Shown: positions 35,152-47,064 of the stretch, piece by piece | How positions within the stretch are numbered: the first letter of the stretch is position 1 | Layout: each line of letters begins with the position of its first letter | NCBI GenBank assembly: GCA_030998225.1 | Contig: JAPYXD010000555.1 | Location: forward strand, 2,604,001 to 2,668,000 | Direction: 5' to 3' | From: Diplolepis rosae | Lineage: Eukaryota; Arthropoda; Insecta; Hymenoptera; Diplolepididae | Length of the DNA stretch: 64,000 nucleotides | Position numbers and translations under genes: made by a program | Notes under the pieces: generated by a model | What the model saw: only the letters and a program-made list of their open reading frames with translations | What the model was told of the DNA's origin: nothing | Database searches by the model: none

Positions 35152-36264
35152 GTATTTTTGCTTTGGTTTTTGGTCGTCACTAATGCACAATTTATTCCTC
35201 TTACCTTCAAAATATTGGAAAAAATAATAACTACAACGATTCGCCTCCAAAAATATTTTTATTTTTAAGGCGCAAATGAGTAAAATAGAATGTTAATTGG
35301 GCGATCACTACAAAGTTAGTCTTTGATCATATCAATATATTGATCGAAGCCAATTTATAAACATTATTTATTCCAAAAAAAGAGAATTGATAAAGTTAGC
35401 TTTAACGATTTTTCGCACAATATTTCGATGAATTCCAATGTACTTCTTGATGACTTAAGAGGCTATCAGTTTAATATATCAGATGAAAAATATATTTTTT
35501 TCTAAAATATGATCGATTTTTCGTTAAATATACTTATATTCAAGAATCATCAATAAATTATCAATTTGTCCTATTGTGCCCGACTACTTTCCGAAACGTG
35601 TTAAATTCACTTCCTTTACTGATAGACTTTTCGTTAGAGTAAATGATAAAATAGAATAAATATATAGTGTAATATTGTTTTAAAATGAAGAAAACCGAGG
35701 TTTTTTACACTTGTTCATATTATGGAATCGAAATTCAATAGCCATAACAATCTTTAAAACATGTAGAAGACAAATTTAGTATTTTAAATACCAAATATTA
35801 TGAATCTCCATTCGAAAAATTAAGAGTACAAAAAAATGATATTATGATTACTAAGTTATCTAAAAAATAATTCTAATTAGTTCGAGTGCTTCCGTCGTTT
35901 TCCGATTGGCTTCGTAGACTCAATCCCAGTCTGTCCGATTCAGTATTAGCTTATAAGCGAAATTTCTTTCGGAATATGGCAAGCGAGAATAGTCGAGAGA
36001 CTTTAGGAGTTAGGAATACATTTAGTTATGTAGATATAGGTAGGTAGGTTAGAGGGTTCGAATCCAAGAGCGAATTATGAAATTTTTAATTCAAGCGCGC
36101 GATTACAAATAATGTATTATTGTTTAACTTAAGTATCTGAAGATAAATAAGGTATTGTTATAATAATATTTGTGTCCATGTTTCCACTGAGATCTCTCCC
36201 TTCTTCACAGCTCCGAAAAGCCCTTCTTTCTTTCATTTGTTTTGAATGCGCTAGAAAACTTTAA
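35152..36264. other. No gene recognised
   Basis: A+T-rich. gttcgaatcc near 36056 resembles a tRNA T-arm, but the flanking bases do not form a cloverleaf. Confidence 0.45.
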
Positions 36265-36266
36265 TA

Positions 36267-37204
36267 CGAGGTCTGTCCGGAAAGGAGCGGGCTTACCTTT
36301 ACATCTCCGCGCCATAGTGTTCGAGCGACCTCTGCGGGGCATGAACGTCAACAGTAAAGCCTCACAAACCTATCTGTTGCTTGCTGACATCTGCTGGACG
36401 TATAGTTCATGCGCAGCGTGTCTTTGTTTACAAAGCTATTTTTGAGAGCGGCGGATTTTGTGATTATTAAAAATGACTGAAAAACAAGATCAAATTTTGT
36501 TTTCAACTCGGAAAAACGAGTTCGGAAACTATTCAGATGATGCAGAAGGCCTTTGGGAATGAGTGTATGAGCAAAACACGAATAAAAGATTGGTATAATC
36601 GTTTCAAAGGAGGCCGCACTTCTGTTGATAGTGATTCTCGTTCTGTCCGACCTTCGACGACAAAAACATTGGATAATGTTGAGCGGGTGCGATTTGCGAT
36701 TGAAGGTAATCGTCGATTAACTGTTCATGAACTAGAAAATGATCTCGGGATACCGAAAACTACTGTTTCGGAAATTTTGAACAAGATTTTAGGAATGACT
36801 CGCGTGTGTGCGGTGACTGGCTTCTTCACCACGATAAAACGCCAGCGCATTCATCGAATCTTGTGCAGCAGTTTCTGAGTAAAGACAGTATCGCATTGCT
36901 TTGACAACCTCCGTACAGTCCCGACATAGCCTCCTGTGACTTTTGGCTGTTTCCAAAACTCAAAAAACCACTCAAAGGACAGCGATTTGATGACAAAATG
37001 ACGGTTGAAAATAATGCGACGAGCGTACTCAAGGCCATCCCTAAAAGTGAGTTCCAGGACTGTTTCAAGAAGTGGAAGCATCGCTGGAACCGTGTTATTC
37101 AATCAAGTGGGGATTACTTTGAAGGATGCCATCCGCCCGATGATGAAGAATAGCGCCAGCGCGGAGATATAAAGGTAGGCCCGATACTTTTCGGACAGAC
37201 CTCG
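36267..37204 (+). mobile_element. Internally deleted mariner, copy 2 (938 bp)
   Basis: Same terminal repeats as 11889-12840 (cgaggtctgtccggaaag), with TA on both sides (36265-36266 and 37205-37206). It shares that copy's deletion junction. It also lacks 14 bp near the start of the reading frame between two gatcaa/atcaa repeats. Confidence 0.92.
36474..37153 (+). pseudogene. mariner transposase, same deletion as the 11.9 kb copy
   Basis: ATG at 36474 (MTEKQDQ) is followed by a 14-bp deletion that shifts the frame; it resumes at MMQKAFGNECMSKTRIKDWY. The DNA-binding part is intact to LNKILGMTR, then the shared junction leads out of frame to the HHDNAPAHSS block. LVQQFLSKDS is open here, where copy 1 has a stop, but a TGA interrupts just before PPYSPDIA. 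The C-terminus ends PDDEE at 37153. The first catalytic Asp is missing. Non-functional. Confidence 0.92.
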
Positions 37205-38179
37205 TATAGTGGATTTCAAATTTTCGCAGCTTTTATAGCAGTTAGTAGAACATGTATTCTATTTATTCAAACGAAAATATTAACTTTGCTGCTTGAGAGC
37301 CACTATATTAATTTCTGATACGTAATCCCTGTTTTTCTCATTTTGAAATGATATTATACTAAAATATAATTCATTTTTATGATTTACTCTAAAGAAAAGT
37401 CGCTCAGTGCACAATTTCTCTATTGCTAAGTGAATTTCTATTCCCCTACAGTGTCGTTTCGTTTCATAAAAGTAGAATAGTTTCCGCATATTATTATGTG
37501 TGTTATATATTTGAATGCATATTCTGAGAAACTATGATCGTCTAAAGTGAAGTGGCCCATCGTGCCTGTCTCTTCTTCATTCGAGTAATCAAAATTTAAG
37601 GTCTCCAAAGACAGATATATTCCAAGAACGCTACGAATTCCAGTGTCCTCGATTCGATTTGTGGGTTTAACGCCAAGCTCCTTTCTTAAAAAGGAACGGT
37701 ATGTGTAAACGTATATGCGTTAGATCCAAATACCGAATACGTAAGTCGCTCAATATTTTGCCGGTTCGAAAGCATTTCGAGTGCACAAAATGGACGTTGG
37801 CTTCGCATGCTGAAGTCTGCGAAGTGTATTTTACATACGCCCCTTCTCTACTTCATGCATCCTTCCCCTCCTGGCATCAACCCTTGCTACATCACCCACT
37901 AGACCCGTCTACGTGCCACCCCGTAATAAAACGTTACGTACTTTACCACTGAAGAGACGGGAAAGTTCGTTGAGCTCACGCCCTCCTCTTACTACTGGAG
38001 CCTACTTTTTTCTCTTTATTTTTTCTTAAGGTACACATGCGGTTATAGGCAGGATTTCAATTTCCTTCTTAAAAATAAGTTCATTTTTCAATTTTAGTTT
38101 ATGCTTCTTCATTAAAAAGGTATTTTAAAAGTACGAATAATTACAAACGTTATTCTGAAGAGATTTATAGATCCAAGCA
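37205..38179. other. No gene recognised
   Basis: 37540-37990 has balanced composition and an 83-codon frame at 37701-37952 rich in H, S and P, without a known motif. No transposon termini seen. Confidence 0.4.
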
Positions 38180-38442
38180 CACAAAGAAAAATGGATATTG
38201 AAAAGTAGATATTCAAATAGAAGATATTCATCCATAATATCTAGATATTGAGATGCAGTATTTAACATTTTTGTTCAATGAACAAGATTTTGCCGAGAAG
38301 TAAAATTTGATATTCAAATTCAATATTTTAGATACTGAAGTATAAAATGCGCACACATATATATAAAGGTCATGTGGTCACTTTTTCGTGTTCATCGAAA
38401 TAGAAGTGATCTGGCCTTTAACTTAAGACGCATTAGTAAGTA

Positions 38443-38516
38443 CGAGGGCTGTTCAATAAGTCCGTGACTTCTCGAAAGATGGTGCTGTTATCGTAAATAT
38501 GTTACTTCTCTAAGAG
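38443..38516 (+). mobile_element. mariner left-end fragment
   Basis: After TA (38441-38442) comes cgagggctgttcaataagtc cgtgactt, a typical mariner terminal repeat. Only about 74 bp remains before the MITE, and no right end is found, so this is a stub. Confidence 0.65.
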
Positions 38517-38761
38517 CAATCTGAAAACAAGTGTGTTACTTCTACACGTAAATCACGATAGTAATTTTTTAGGCATTTGAAGTGTGTTTTTGCAATACAC
38601 ATTACAAACGTAACGTTTAATTTTCAAACACTTTAACATTTTGTACCCGAAAAATTGAGTTGGCAATGTTTAGTAAGTACACACTTCGTTTAATTACACA
38701 CTTGACAACGTGTATAGTGTGTAAAAATTACACATAACACTACACACTTGTTTTTGGAGTG
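38517..38761. mobile_element. CACTCTAAA-type MITE, copy 1 (245 bp)
   Basis: Nearly identical along its full 245 bp to 62099-62343. Ends are inverted (aaaacaagtgtgt at left, acacacttgttttt at right), with internal inverted pairs acacattacaaacg and ttgacaacgtgt. Its first bases (caatctg) have drifted from the family cactcta. Confidence 0.85.
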
Positions 38762-39040
38762 TTGAGTTTGAAATTTTCGTATCTGGGATATTCAACTTTA
38801 GTATCTCAGACATTCAAGTTTACTGACGTGCATATACAGTAGTTTAGCATCTTGAATACTTATTTTTAATATCTAAGATAATCAAAAGCTCAATATTTCA
38901 AATACTAATGGTTAATATCTGTTTTTCAATATCTGCAGTTATTAAAGTAGAATATCTAGATATTTGTCACATAGCTGAATGTTACTGACATTGTGCCTCA
39001 ATATCTACATATTACGGGTCAATATCCATTTTTCTCCGTG

Positions 39041-39735
39041 CATTACTTTAAGATTTACTACACTTAATTTATTAAATCTAAGAAAAAAATTAGCAATGGT
39101 CTTTCTCCCTCCTTTGTTAGCAAGGTTGCAAAACCCTGATAAACTTGCCGTTAAATCACGAAAAGGTTGAGAACATACTGAGCTTGGCCGTTTGTGTCCT
39201 GTCGACACATGGCCACAAGGAAGATACAGGTGTGTATCACGTGAACGATTTTATGAGGTTGTTCATGAAGTGAGTACAATAACGAGAGTGATGCTTTATT
39301 TCCGCGAACACAACTGTTTACTTTCAACACCTTACGTTGAGGTTGGTAAAGTTTATGAGAACGAGGGAGAAAGACATTTCTTTTCAAGAATCAATATTAA
39401 TTAGCGTGATGACATCTCCTTATACTCATATTTCTTTTAAACTGAGAACTAATAATATTGATCATTTTTAACTGACATCTGTACACAGAATTTATTTCTA
39501 CCTCTAATCTGTAATTGCATAGAATGGAAGTTTTATATAATACACGTAATATTATTTTCAAATTAAATCGATTTTGAATGATGAAAATGAAAACTAAAAT
39601 GTAATGGGGGATAATTAAATGTAATTACTGCCTAATGAAACCACATGGCTGTAAATTGAATTCATTCATTACATTTTCAACACCATTTTCAATTCTGCCC
39701 TTGGCTTCAGTTTGTCAAAGGAATTCCGCATAAAC
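39041..39735. other. No gene recognised
   Basis: A 78-codon minus-strand frame (39151-39387) and a 70-codon plus-strand frame overlap at 39192-39404 without recognisable motifs. Remainder A+T-rich. Confidence 0.4.
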
Positions 39736-40572
39736 TTCCAAAAAGCACTTACCTCCGATTATTTTGAAGCTAACTATAGCCATATATTTTGAGGAGCTGA
39801 TTATGAATATGATAATGAAAATACCCGCAAATTTGATTTTCAAGATGGAAACTAAAAAAAACAATTTTTTCAACAAGTTTTTTTATTTTAAATCGGTAAA
39901 TATTAAGCTAGGAAAAAAATGTTTCCTACAAAAGTTGTAGCGGATGAAAAGATCTATCTTTAATGTTTCACACATTTTTGACTTTAAACAGGCACGCGAT
40001 GGGGAGTTTTTCTCAACTCAAATCTTCCCCTGCTAAACGAAATCAAATAGACAGTGTATTTTTTGTGGAATAAAGTGGAGATTTTGGGACCCACATGATA
40101 TGAAATTTGGGCCTGCTAGATAAGTCGTGAAGAAGAGTTAAAAAATGAAGGGTTGAAAGTCCATGAAGTGCAGGGTTACAAGGCGAAAAAAGGGTAAAAG
40201 AATAACAAGACACATGAGATAGGAGAAAAAATTGCATAAAATACTTGGTTCTACATGACGTGTAGTTTGTATTATTTTTGGGTATTTAAATTAGATATCA
40301 AATGTATCACTCATTTTCTTGGAAACTATCATCGTAGAAAAAAATACATGTCACAAAAAATTTGTATCTCTAGGAGGTCTACAAGTTATATTTGGAATAT
40401 TTTGTGAAATTTTGCATATTGGTTGAAATAAACGTAAACAACCATGATTTCTATGGTTTTTTTATGGTTTCACTATCAAAATCAACTATTCGGAAATTTT
40501 CACTATTATATTTGTAACCAGCGCCTCAAAATACGTGGATATAGTTTGTTTAACTTTTATGGAAAATTCCAA
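39736..40572 (-). mobile_element. Short copy of the minisatellite element
   Basis: Reverse complement of 28974-30460 in body and ends (cttacctccg at its left; gcgcctcaaaatacgtg at its right). It contains only one unit of the 62-bp repeat (about 39989-40053). It therefore shows the likely ancestral, unexpanded form. No coding potential; the minus-strand frame 40043-40237 has no known motif. Confidence 0.8.
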
Positions 40573-41987
40573 ATTTTCGATGTGGACATTTTGTACATGA
40601 ATTTTTATTTTGGAAATTGACAGCGGCAGTTGCTCACTTTATTCTGTAATATACGTATAATCTCATTGATTTCCTTTATCTGGTGGACGTAGAAAATCGA
40701 CACAAATATATATAGAACGTATAGGTATATTATCTGAACAGGATGTACTCTCCGTTTCCTGTGTGAACGGTAGTATGGACTGTGAATATGTTTTAGAAAT
40801 TTATGAAGCAAGATAAGAAGAAGCAGGAGACAAGCGAAAAAGAGGCAGGATGACTGGAAAGTGAGTTCCATTCAAGTTCAAGAAGATAAACAGCAACATT
40901 TTTACAAGCACGTAAGATATCTCACGTTATATTATGTTAACGTTAAAGGTTCTGGATAATTTAGGAGTTCCGATATCCAAGGAGAAGGAAGGAAAAAAGT
41001 GGTAGATGGGCTTAAAGTACAGAGAAAAGCTTGAATAAAATTCTTTTATATTACGTTAAACTTGAGGTGCATATCAATTCAATACGTCGACGTTAATATA
41101 TCTCGAAGTGCGTGGTTTGATTTAAAATTTCTCTATCAAGATCTCACGTTTCAACATATTGCATACATAAATAATATGCGCAAGGAGGATGATTTATTGA
41201 TAAATATCTTTTAAAGAAACTTTCATTCTTCTAGGAAAATACTACATGAGTAAGAAGAATCGAGTTTAAATCTCCAAAATTTTCGAAACAGTTACATTTT
41301 TATACTTTTACGAAAAAGCGATAAATTTTTGCAACTTCTTTATTCATACCCTTATCGAATTTTGGTACATAAAATTCTTACAATCTCATATATCTTATTT
41401 CATTTTGGAAATAAAAGCGAGACTTTTGTAAAGTGCTAAATATTAATATTAATAACCGATAGGATATTCATTTTAATTATTGAGGTTTATAGTTGTCACA
41501 CCGAATGTAATCATACTCAGTGTTATGAATACTTAAATTTTGATAAAAATAAAAGTGTACGAAGCTATAAAGGAACAATATAGAGCGGATTCGAACTGAT
41601 TCCATTGTTTCAAGAACAAACGTGCAGCGAGAATGAGGGAGAATTGGAAAGAAAAATAAAACTTTGGATTGTTGAAATCTCGAGAAAAATTAGAACGGAA
41701 CTAAAGGAAACACACCTCTAACGAGGAGAGTAGGAAGAACTAAGTTTAACGAGACTGAAACAGTGATATAGCTTTCAGCTTTACAGCGACGCGCTGCAGT
41801 GAAAGAAGGCAGGATTTTTTCAGCCTATCAAGAGAATATATAAATGACAATTAACATTTATTACGTTAGAACAACTACATGTAAACGAAAAAAATCAATA
41901 CTCATAAGTGAATTTACATATTTCTATTGTTTTATGTCTTAAGCAGAAAGAAGCTTTTACTCAAGTAAACAAACATATATATACACA
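40573..41987. other. No gene recognised
   Basis: A minus-strand frame at 40605-40871 (88 codons) begins with a strongly hydrophobic segment (SSCLFFACLLLLLILLHKFL) that resembles a signal or membrane helix. It has no family match I can name and no promoter context. A TA/CA microsatellite lies at 41976-41990. Confidence 0.35.
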
Positions 41988-42341
41988 CACTGCTGTGCAA
42001 AAGTCGCCAGACACTTTTTTTTAACCATTCACATAAAAGCTTCTAATTTATAAAATACCTACACGGAAAAAAATTTGGTAGAGATGCTGTAATACCGCTA
42101 GTGCTCCTGCGTCACTACACTGGAGGGTGACTGCAGCACTCTTTATAGGTTAGCAGGTTTACTTTTTTGTACACTAACTGCTCTCCCACAATTGTGGGAA
42201 AGCTGCTTGCCCCACAGGAGGGAAAGCTGTTGCTCCGAATAGATAATGCTGTGGTGAGTCATATAAACTGAGATTTGACTATATTTTTCAATGGATAATT
42301 CGATTGTTTTTATATTTCTGAAATCCTCGTTAATTATTATA

Positions 42342-43276
42342 CATTCTGTCAAAAAAAGTACCGGAAATTGGTCAATAAAACACAAACTATTTATTATTCA
42401 TGAAAATTTATTTTACTGCCTTCAAAGTAGGCCTCTCCCGAAATAATACACTTATGCCAACGAATAATCCAATTATCAAAACATTTTTTGAACGCATTTT
42501 CCGGAATCGACTTCAGTTCTCGCCGCAAATTCTCTTTTATGTCTTCTATTGACTGAAAACGGCTGCCTCGAAGTGGTAATTTAAGTTTTGGAAAGAGAAA
42601 AAAGTCGGCCGGAGCCATATCAGGTGAATACGGTGATTGTTCAATGATATTCGTTGAGTTTTTGGTCAAAAATTCGTTCACAATGACTGACTTAAGAGAT
42701 GGTGTGTCAGGTCTTTCGGAACTAGTCGAGCAGCAACGCGTTTCATGCCCAAACAATCGTTTAAAATGGTACAAATTGATTCATGAGATACAAAAAGTTC
42801 AGCGGCTTTCTCTCTCATACTTGAATGACGATTTTCAGTCAGCATTTCATCCACTTTAACGATGTTAACTTCAGTTGAAGACGTTGATGACCCACTAGAC
42901 CAAGGCAAATCTTCCACCGAATCTCGACCGCTTTTGAATGCACTGTACCACACATATGCACGTGTTTTTGATTAAGTCGATTCACCGTAAGCCTTCTGTA
43001 ACATTTTCAGCGATTCCGCACACGAAATTTCATTTGCAATGCAAAATTTGAGACAAATTCTTTGTTCGATATTCTTATTCATTGGAGAAATCGCGAAACA
43101 CACTTGAGATAAACTGACAGCATCGAGCACTGTGAACAAATTAAATGACAGATCGCGCTCGAACTCCACGTCAGTATAGGGGACAGTGGTACCAACTTAG
43201 CGTCAACAATTTTTTTCATAAACTTTTTAAGCAGGTTTTTTTAATGATCAATTCCCGGTGCTTTTTTGACAGAATG
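42342..43276 (-). mobile_element. Internally deleted mariner (935 bp)
   Basis: The ends cattctgtcaaaaaaagtac and (inverted) cattctgtcaaaaaagcacc are flanked by TA (42340-42341 and 43277-43278). The transposase relic is on the minus strand. This is the innermost layer of the nest. Confidence 0.9.
42394..43082 (-). pseudogene. mariner transposase, deleted and frameshifted
   Basis: Starts MNKNIEQRICLKFCIANEIS, with the first helix-turn-helix SLKMLQKAYGES followed by a stop. A second segment reads WYSAFKSGRDSVEDLPWSS then CTILNDCLGMKRVAARLVPK. After KDLTHH the central catalytic part, including the first Asp and the HDNA block, is missing. The rest, in another frame, is IVNEFLTKNSTNIIEQSPYS, SPDMAPADFFLFPKLKLPLR with the third Asp, and a C-terminus ending ISGEAYFEGSKINFHE. 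Non-functional. Confidence 0.9.
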
Positions 43277-43933
43277 TATATCTTTTGAAGAATTTGTTTA
43301 ATTTCTTAAAATGATTTGAATTTATTTGATATCTCAATATTAAGGTTAGGTTATTTGCAAACAGATCGGAATGCACCAAAAAGTACTTCTATACATATAC
43401 AGAAAACACCATTTCAATGGGCACTTTCATGTAAATCATAAAAAACTTAAAAGTTGTAATTTCGCCTGCTTTCGCATTTGCCTGACGATGCGGTGCAACT
43501 ACACTCCCTACCGAAAGGAACGCTGTGTTCCTTCAACGTAAGTCAACTGTTCCCCAAAAAGGGGTAGTTACTCACCCACAGAGCGAACGCAGCTTACTCA
43601 AATGTATAGTCACACAACTCTCCTCCGGTAAACGCAACAGTTCTACCACTAGAAGCAGCATCTGTACCAAATTCTTTTCCGTCTAGCAATGGATTTTTTC
43701 CTTAGAATAACATGGAAGGTAACAAAATTTTGTATTTATTGACCCCAAAACAAAGTGTTTTAGTCAGTTATTAACAAAGATATTGCGAAAAAAGTCAAGA
43801 TTTTAAGTTTTCTTGAATTTTAAACAACTTCTGAAACAATAAAAATTTTTGAACTTTTCTCAGCTTATTATAATGGTAAATTTACATAGATTATCAGCAA
43901 CGTATCAAAATTATTTTGATAGATTTTTTCTCG

Positions 43934-44375
43934 ATACTATTAATGTTAAAATTTAGAAAAACAAAGTTGTGATAATACAAAGGATTCTTATACTTGAAAA
44001 ATGGATTTTAATAATCATAAATATTAATGCTATGAAAAAAATACAAAAAATCATTAAAAAATACAATGAGAATATTTTCAAAATTTCTTTCATAAATGAT
44101 TTCACAAATTTGAAGTTTTTCAACTTTTACGTTCTGAGCTCAGATTTTGGCTGCATTCATGAAAAAATAATTATAATTTACTTGTTCAAAAATATTCATT
44201 GTGTAACGTCCTGGTTACTCACCTTTTATTATATTATTATCTTTTCCTCGTTTTTTGTTCAGAAGAGACCTGAAAAGATTTCTTAACCGAAACAAGGGTT
44301 GAGGATAGCCAACAGTAAAACTCAAGAATATCACAATTATTAACCATTTTATTAAATATTTTGAATACAAATATG
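43934..44375 (+). repeat. Segmental duplication, donor-side copy (442 bp)
   Basis: Nearly identical to 46451-46891, from tactattaatgttaaaattt to atacaaatat. It spans the junction between the family C element and the first 170 bp of the LTR, so the duplication arose after the LTR inserted. Confidence 0.92.
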
Positions 44376-45305
44376 ATAGAAGTTCCCCTTGAAGATTCCT
44401 CCTGGGAAGCAGCTTGAAAATGAATGAGGGAGAATTTATAGATATATTTAAGTTAAATTAGGGACTTAATAAAAATTTTGTACTTACCCGAATTGATTCA
44501 ATTTAATGGTTTGAGTCCCCAAAATTCTTATGTGCCCTTGGTACAATGTTGAGGATAATTTATGTAGATCCAATTTGATATTTAAATCCTCTCGCAGCAC
44601 TGATATTCTAATTAATATTCACAATGATGAACGAACTGATAAACTGATGGAAATGAGTGACGATTGAAATTGCTTTCTAAGAAAAGTACCGAGTTCCGAA
44701 GTCACTTCTCTGAGGAGAGTTGCGAGATTCAAGTTACTTTTTTAAGAGATATCTAAGGTTCAAGATGGTCCGACGGTCACTCGTTACTTTTCTGAGGAGA
44801 GATGCGATTCTGAAGATGGTCCGAGGTCACTCAAGATTTGCGGATTTGCAGGTGCTTTTATAGACTGCTTTTTCGATCGATACTGACATGACATTGCAAG
44901 ATGCTCCCGAAAAGCTTTTCTTCCACCCAGATGAGACCATAATTGTTTCCAAGAAGATTCCAACACTTTCTTCAATTTGTATCCATAGCGACAAGATTCT
45001 AATTTTAGTCCCAATCAGTAACAGGTCTTCTAAATTTTCCTGCGTGTTCCTCTAGCGTCCCTATTCCCCTTAGGTGAATGGACTATGCAGGAAGTAGAGG
45101 GTTAATGGTTTGTGTACATAACGCATTATAACGCATTCCGATGGGGTTCCCCAATGAGTACAATTTCGTTTTGTCTAGACATTTAGGGTTTTTCGACGAT
45201 CGATATATAGAGATACCTCTTGCTTTTACATGTTTAATACATTTAAATTATTAATTTTACACATATTATTTTGTAAATAAATATTTATAGTCACGGGACG
45301 TGATA
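44202..45305. mobile_element. Probable solo LTR (1.1 kb)
   Basis: It starts tgtaacgtcctggttactc and ends gtcacgggacgtgata, short imperfect inverted ends, and is flanked by ATTG on both sides (44198-44201 and 45306-45309). Removing it restores continuity with family C at 7371-8191. An aataaa-type signal lies near 45277. No internal retroviral genes, primer-binding site or second LTR is seen, so it is read as a solo LTR; the terminal TA instead of CA is unusual. The 76-codon minus-strand frame at 44784-45014 is probably fortuitous. Confidence 0.65.
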
Positions 45306-45415
45306 ATTGTTTCAAGAGTTGTTTAAAATTCAAGGAAACTTTGAAATCTTGACTTTTTTCGCAATATCTTCGTTAATATAATTGATTAAAACACTTCGTT
45401 TTAGGGTCATATAAT

Positions 45416-46450
45416 TGCTACATAGTCATCGTTTCTGAAAATTAATTTTTGAATGACTATTATACTATGAAATTTAATGTTCAGAATCATTGTAGGAAGC
45501 TGGGAAAAAATTATTTCGCGTGCATAAAACATAAACATTTGTCCCGAGTGGAAAGTATACATGAGGGAGATAAAAATAATTCGTTTCGTAGAAACGTATC
45601 GTCGCAAGTCCATCCAACTCGCATAATCAGCTTATGCATGCACTGTGTGAGAAATAAAAATGCGAAGAAATGACAGCAATATAAAAGCGAGTCGGTAATT
45701 TATTTCTGCGGTACGACTAGCGCAAGGAACGAGTTTGGCGCGAATCCAAGCAAATGATTCAACGAATTACGATCTCGCCATAAAGCTATAACTCACACTC
45801 GATCGTGCATCCTGGCATGCACGATTCAAATGACCATGGCGATTTACCAGGATTTGCGAGAAGTAGCGGAGAAAGGACGAAGCAGGAAATATCCGAGGTG
45901 TTGAAACAAAAGGCAGTGTCTCTTTGAGAAAACCGGAAGTTGGGAACGCCTGAAGCGCAAGAGTCTTGGATTTTGGCCAGATAGAGAGACCGCGTTGGAA
46001 AACCACGATTAATTAGAATTCTGAGCGTATTGTGTGGCCAATTTAATTACAATTATGGGGCAGGGATCTTTAATTCATTATGTGTACAATTTTTAATTGC
46101 AGAAAATATGTCAGCAATAATTTTCAAAGATTAAATAAAACTGAATTTATTTAAAAGAACATGGAAAAAAAGTGTACTTGTGACAGCAAAGTTAATCTTT
46201 GTGATAGTTAATACTTTTCGCTGGTAACGAACGAGTGAATGAAGGAATGTTTCGGACTCAGCCAAAGTAACCGTATCCGTAACCACTTTAGCTATTCTAG
46301 CGATATTTCATAGTCGAGAAAAGCACGGTTTATAGCAAGAACTGTGATTTTACAAATATAGGAGAAGGGTAATCGAAAAGTATAGCTACTGCAGTTATAA
46401 CCTTATGAACATGACAAAAACATCAAAAAATTTTAAGTCATTTGTAGGTT
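45416..46450. other. No gene recognised
   Basis: 45700-46010 has balanced composition. The minus-strand frame 45767-46006 (79 codons, starting MVFQRGLSIWPKSKTLALQA) has no motif I recognise. Otherwise spacer. Confidence 0.35.
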
Positions 46451-46891
46451 ATACTATTAATGTTAAAATTTAGAAAAAAAAAGTTGTGATAATACAAAGG
46501 ATTCTTATACTTGAAAAATGGATTTTAATAATCATAAATATTAATACTATGAAAAAAATACAAAACATCATTAAAAAATACAATGAGATTATTTTCAAAA
46601 TTTCTTTCATAAATGATTTCACAAATTTGAAGTTTTTCAACTTTTACGTTCTGAGCTCAGATTTTGGCTGCATTCATGAAAAAATAATTATAATTTACTT
46701 GTTCAAAAATATTCATTGTGTAACGTCCTGGTTACTCACCTTTTATTATATTATTATTTTTCCTCGTTTTTTGTTCAGAAGAGACCTGAAAAGATTTCTT
46801 AACCGAAACAAGGGTTGAGGATAGCCAACAGTAAAACTCAAGAATATCACAATTATTAACCATTTTATTAAATATTTTGAATACAAATATG
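46451..46891 (+). repeat. Segmental duplication, second copy (441 bp)
   Basis: Partner of 43934-44375. It includes the family C/LTR junction (attgtgtaacgtcctgg at 46715) and then stops abruptly inside the LTR at atacaaatat followed by gggcctg. Neither edge shows transposon ends. Confidence 0.92.
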
Positions 46892-47064
46892 GGCCTGTTT
46901 TTAAATTTGAGTTTTATTTCTAAAAATCATACGTTTACTTACCTTTACTACTTTACAATTACAAAAATTTACACTATAAATACTGCACTTCAATTTTAGC
47001 TATCATTGTGAATACATCACCACATCAATAACCAGGGATTTTCAATATAGCTAGTATATCCCTA

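Larger units (their letters stand above)
38180..39040. mobile_element. CACGG-family TIR element with nested insertions (861 bp)
   Basis: The left end cacaaagaaaaatggatatt and inverted right end cacggagaaaaatggatatt begin arms rich in (a)tatctagatatt repeats. A mariner end (38443-38516) and a MITE (38517-38761) lie inside. No coding frame. Confidence 0.75.
42062..43683. mobile_element. CACGG-family TIR element holding a mariner
   Basis: The ends cacggaaaaaaatttggtag and (inverted) gacggaaaagaatttggtac share about 28 bp and are flanked by TA (42060-42061 and 43684-43685). The empty site is visible in the other family C copy at 7449 (ataaaatacctaacaatg). The interior outside the mariner is GC-balanced but non-coding. 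Confidence 0.88.
41988..45415. mobile_element. Non-autonomous Tc1-type element, family C, copy 2, multiply interrupted
   Basis: The left terminal repeat (cactgctgtgcaaaagtcgc) runs to 42061, resumes at 43684 (agcaatggattttttccttag) and continues to 44201. It then resumes again at 45306, ending in the inner part of the opposite arm near 45415. The pieces align in order with 7371-8191. Insertions are a CACGG element (42062-43683) and an LTR (44202-45305). The distal right end is lost. Confidence 0.85.

Noticed and set aside
36050..36075. tRNA T-arm-like gttcgaatcc
   Set aside because: No acceptor, D or anticodon arms could be folded around it on either strand.
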